DNA from: Sinorhizobium sp. 8-89
Lineage (GTDB): Bacteria > Pseudomonadota > Alphaproteobacteria > Rhizobiales > Rhizobiaceae
Reading direction: 5' to 3'
NCBI RefSeq assembly: GCF_030124325.1
Contig: NZ_JASKLR010000005.1
Location: 186,001 to 250,000 of the forward strand
Length of the DNA stretch: 64,000 nucleotides
Below the pieces are notes generated by a model. The model saw only the letters and a list, made by a program, of their open reading frames with translations. It searched no databases and was not told the origin of the DNA. The position numbers and the translations under genes are program-made. Shown in pieces: positions 62,819-64,000 of the stretch; the first letter of the stretch is position 1, and every line of letters begins with the position of its first letter.

Positions 62819-64000
62819 ATGGGCGTGAAATACAATCCGAAGCGGGACAGGCATATCGACGCGGCCAAGGCGGCTGCTGAGAAGATCGGCGCGGAGGCGC
62901 TGGCGCCGGAGATCCTTTTCGGTGGGGCAAGCAACGACGACCTCGACCTCTACACCGCCGACATGCTGGCATTGACCGCCGCACATGCACGCAACGAACT
63001 CGCACGCTGGGACGGAGGCAAGCCGCAGGTTTCGGTCGAAACCGTGCCGGGCGTTGCGCCCGGCGGCACGGACGTCTCGATCATCGCCATCACCGAACGC
63101 AACATGCCCTTCCTTTACGACTCGATCATGGGCGAGGTGACGAGCACGCACCGCGACATCCATCTCGCAATCCATCCCATTCTCGTCAGGGAACCCGGCA
63201 AGCCCATCAAGGCGTACGATCCGGATGAGGAAAGCGATCCGACGCACCGGGTGAGCCATATCCAGATTCACCTGGACAAGCTCGCACCGCTCGAAGCGCG
63301 CCAGCTCAGCAAGCGCATCGCCGACGTGCTGGACCAGGTCCATCAAGCCGTTCACGACTGGCCGGCGATGACGACATTGCTCAACCAGGCCATGCAGGAA
63401 CTGGAAGAGTACAATGCTTCGCGCAAGAAGAGCGACCGTGATGAGGCGCTCGCTTTCCTTCGCTGGCTAAGAGACAGCAATTTCACGTTCCTCGGAATGC
63501 GGGAATACACCTATTCCGGCAAGGGCGAGAAGGCGACGGTCGAACGCGGCAAGGGCAGGGGCCTTGGCCTTCTCTCCAATCCCGATGTCCGGGTATTGCG
63601 CCAGGGCACGGACGCCGTGCTGACGACGCCGGAGATCCTCGCCTTCCTCGAAGGGCCGGAGTTCCTGATCGTCACCAAGGCCAATGTGAAATCCCTTGTC
63701 CACCGCCGCGCCTATATGGACTACATCGGCGTCAAACGCTTCGACACCTCCGGCAACGTGATCGGGGAACTGCGCATCGTCGGCCTCTTCACGTCGACGG
63801 CCTATACGCGTCAGGCGTCCGAAATACCGTTGCTGAGACATAAGATCGAAAAGATCATCGATCATTTCGGTTACGATCCGCAGAGCCATTCGGGCAAGAT
63901 GCTGGCGAACACGCTGGAATCCTATCCGCGTGACGATCTTTTCCAGATCGACGTCGGGCTGCTGGCTGCGTTCTGCGAACAGATCAACGAACTCAGCGAC
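62819..64000 (+). CDS. gdhA: NAD-specific glutamate dehydrogenase, large (GDH-180) class, N-terminal part
   Basis: From ATG 62819, with GGGGAGACA upstream, the frame stays open for 394 residues to the window end. The sequence (VSIIAITERNMPFLYDSIMG, HRDIHLAIHPILV, LAFLRWLRDSNFTFLGMREY, EFLIVTKANVKSLVHRRAYMDY) is the N-terminal ACT-like regulatory region of the ~1600-residue bacterial NAD-GDH. The enzyme deaminates glutamate to 2-oxoglutarate. The catalytic domain lies outside the window. The 282-base A/T-richer stretch upstream (62537-62818) probably contains its promoter. Confidence 0.93.
   Translation, partial: MGVKYNPKRDRHIDAAKAAAEKIGAEALAPEILFGGASNDDLDLYTADMLALTAAHARNELARWDGGKPQVSVETVPGVAPGGTDVSIIAITERNMPFLYDSIMGEVTSTHRDIHLAIHPILVREPGKPIKAYDPDEESDPTHRVSHIQIHLDKLAPLEARQLSKRIADVLDQVHQAVHDWPAMTTLLNQAMQELEEYNASRKKSDRDEALAFLRWLRDSNFTFLGMREYTYSGKGEKATVERGKGRGLGLLSNPDVRVLRQGTDAVLTTPEILAFLEGPEFLIVTKANVKSLVHRRAYMDYIGVKRFDTSGNVIGELRIVGLFTSTAYTRQASEIPLLRHKIEKIIDHFGYDPQSHSGKMLANTLESYPRDDLFQIDVGLLAAFCEQINELSD

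Overview
The window is alphaproteobacterial chromosome, almost certainly from Sinorhizobium (Ensifer). The species is unresolved. The main evidence is gene order: pyc - expR - ndvA - opgC-like - ndvB - lysine-catabolism genes - sugar ABC operon - afr - leuB - asd - carbonic anhydrase - NAD-dependent glutamate dehydrogenase. This matches what I recall of the S. meliloti chromosome. The high GC content and the rhizobial intergenic palindromes agree. I see no rRNA, tRNA, CRISPR array, prophage or insertion sequence; nearly all of it is coding.

Layout. 1-2.9 kb: the 5' part of ispG, then a deoR-VOC-MFS operon. 3.1-5.8 kb: a cystine-type amino-acid ABC importer (binding protein, permease, ATPase) with palindromic repeats and a terminator hairpin after the binding-protein gene. 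6-9.5 kb: pyruvate carboxylase. 9.7-23 kb: the quorum-sensing regulator expR (intact here), the cyclic beta-1,2-glucan exporter ndvA, an OpgC-type glucan-modifying membrane protein, and the very large cyclic glucan synthase ndvB. 23.3-30 kb: a LysR gene divergent from hglS, a D-2-hydroxyglutarate dehydrogenase-like gene, an aminoadipate-semialdehyde dehydrogenase and an aminotransferase. Together they read as the lower lysine/aminoadipate route to the TCA cycle. 30.2-32.2 kb: a cupin regulator and an omega-amino-acid aminotransferase.

32-51 kb is the most interesting part: two interleaved LacI-controlled sugar loci. LacI-1 (42.6 kb) faces a CUT1 sugar ABC operon that ends in a glucoside-3-dehydrogenase-like GMC flavoprotein and an SDR. 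LacI-2 (49.7 kb) heads an operon lacI-afr-CoA transferase-enoyl-CoA hydratase-aldehyde dehydrogenase. The afr product keeps the diagnostic residues of 1,5-anhydro-D-fructose reductase. The same 18-20 bp LacI-type palindrome sits before lacI-2, before the divergent DUF993 aldolase-like gene, and 14 kb away before a second GMC oxidoreductase that is followed by Dabb and glycerate-kinase genes. This predicts one regulon, which I propose catabolises an anhydro-sugar or related glycoside.

51-64 kb is mostly housekeeping: an M3 peptidase, a LysE exporter, leuB, a PAP2 phosphatase, an MHS-family transporter with an unusually long periplasmic loop, asd, a lytic transglycosylase, a carbonic anhydrase, a pyridoxal kinase gene broken by an apparent one-base frameshift, and the start of the large NAD-glutamate dehydrogenase. 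Three families of dispersed palindromic repeats occupy many of the intergenic gaps.
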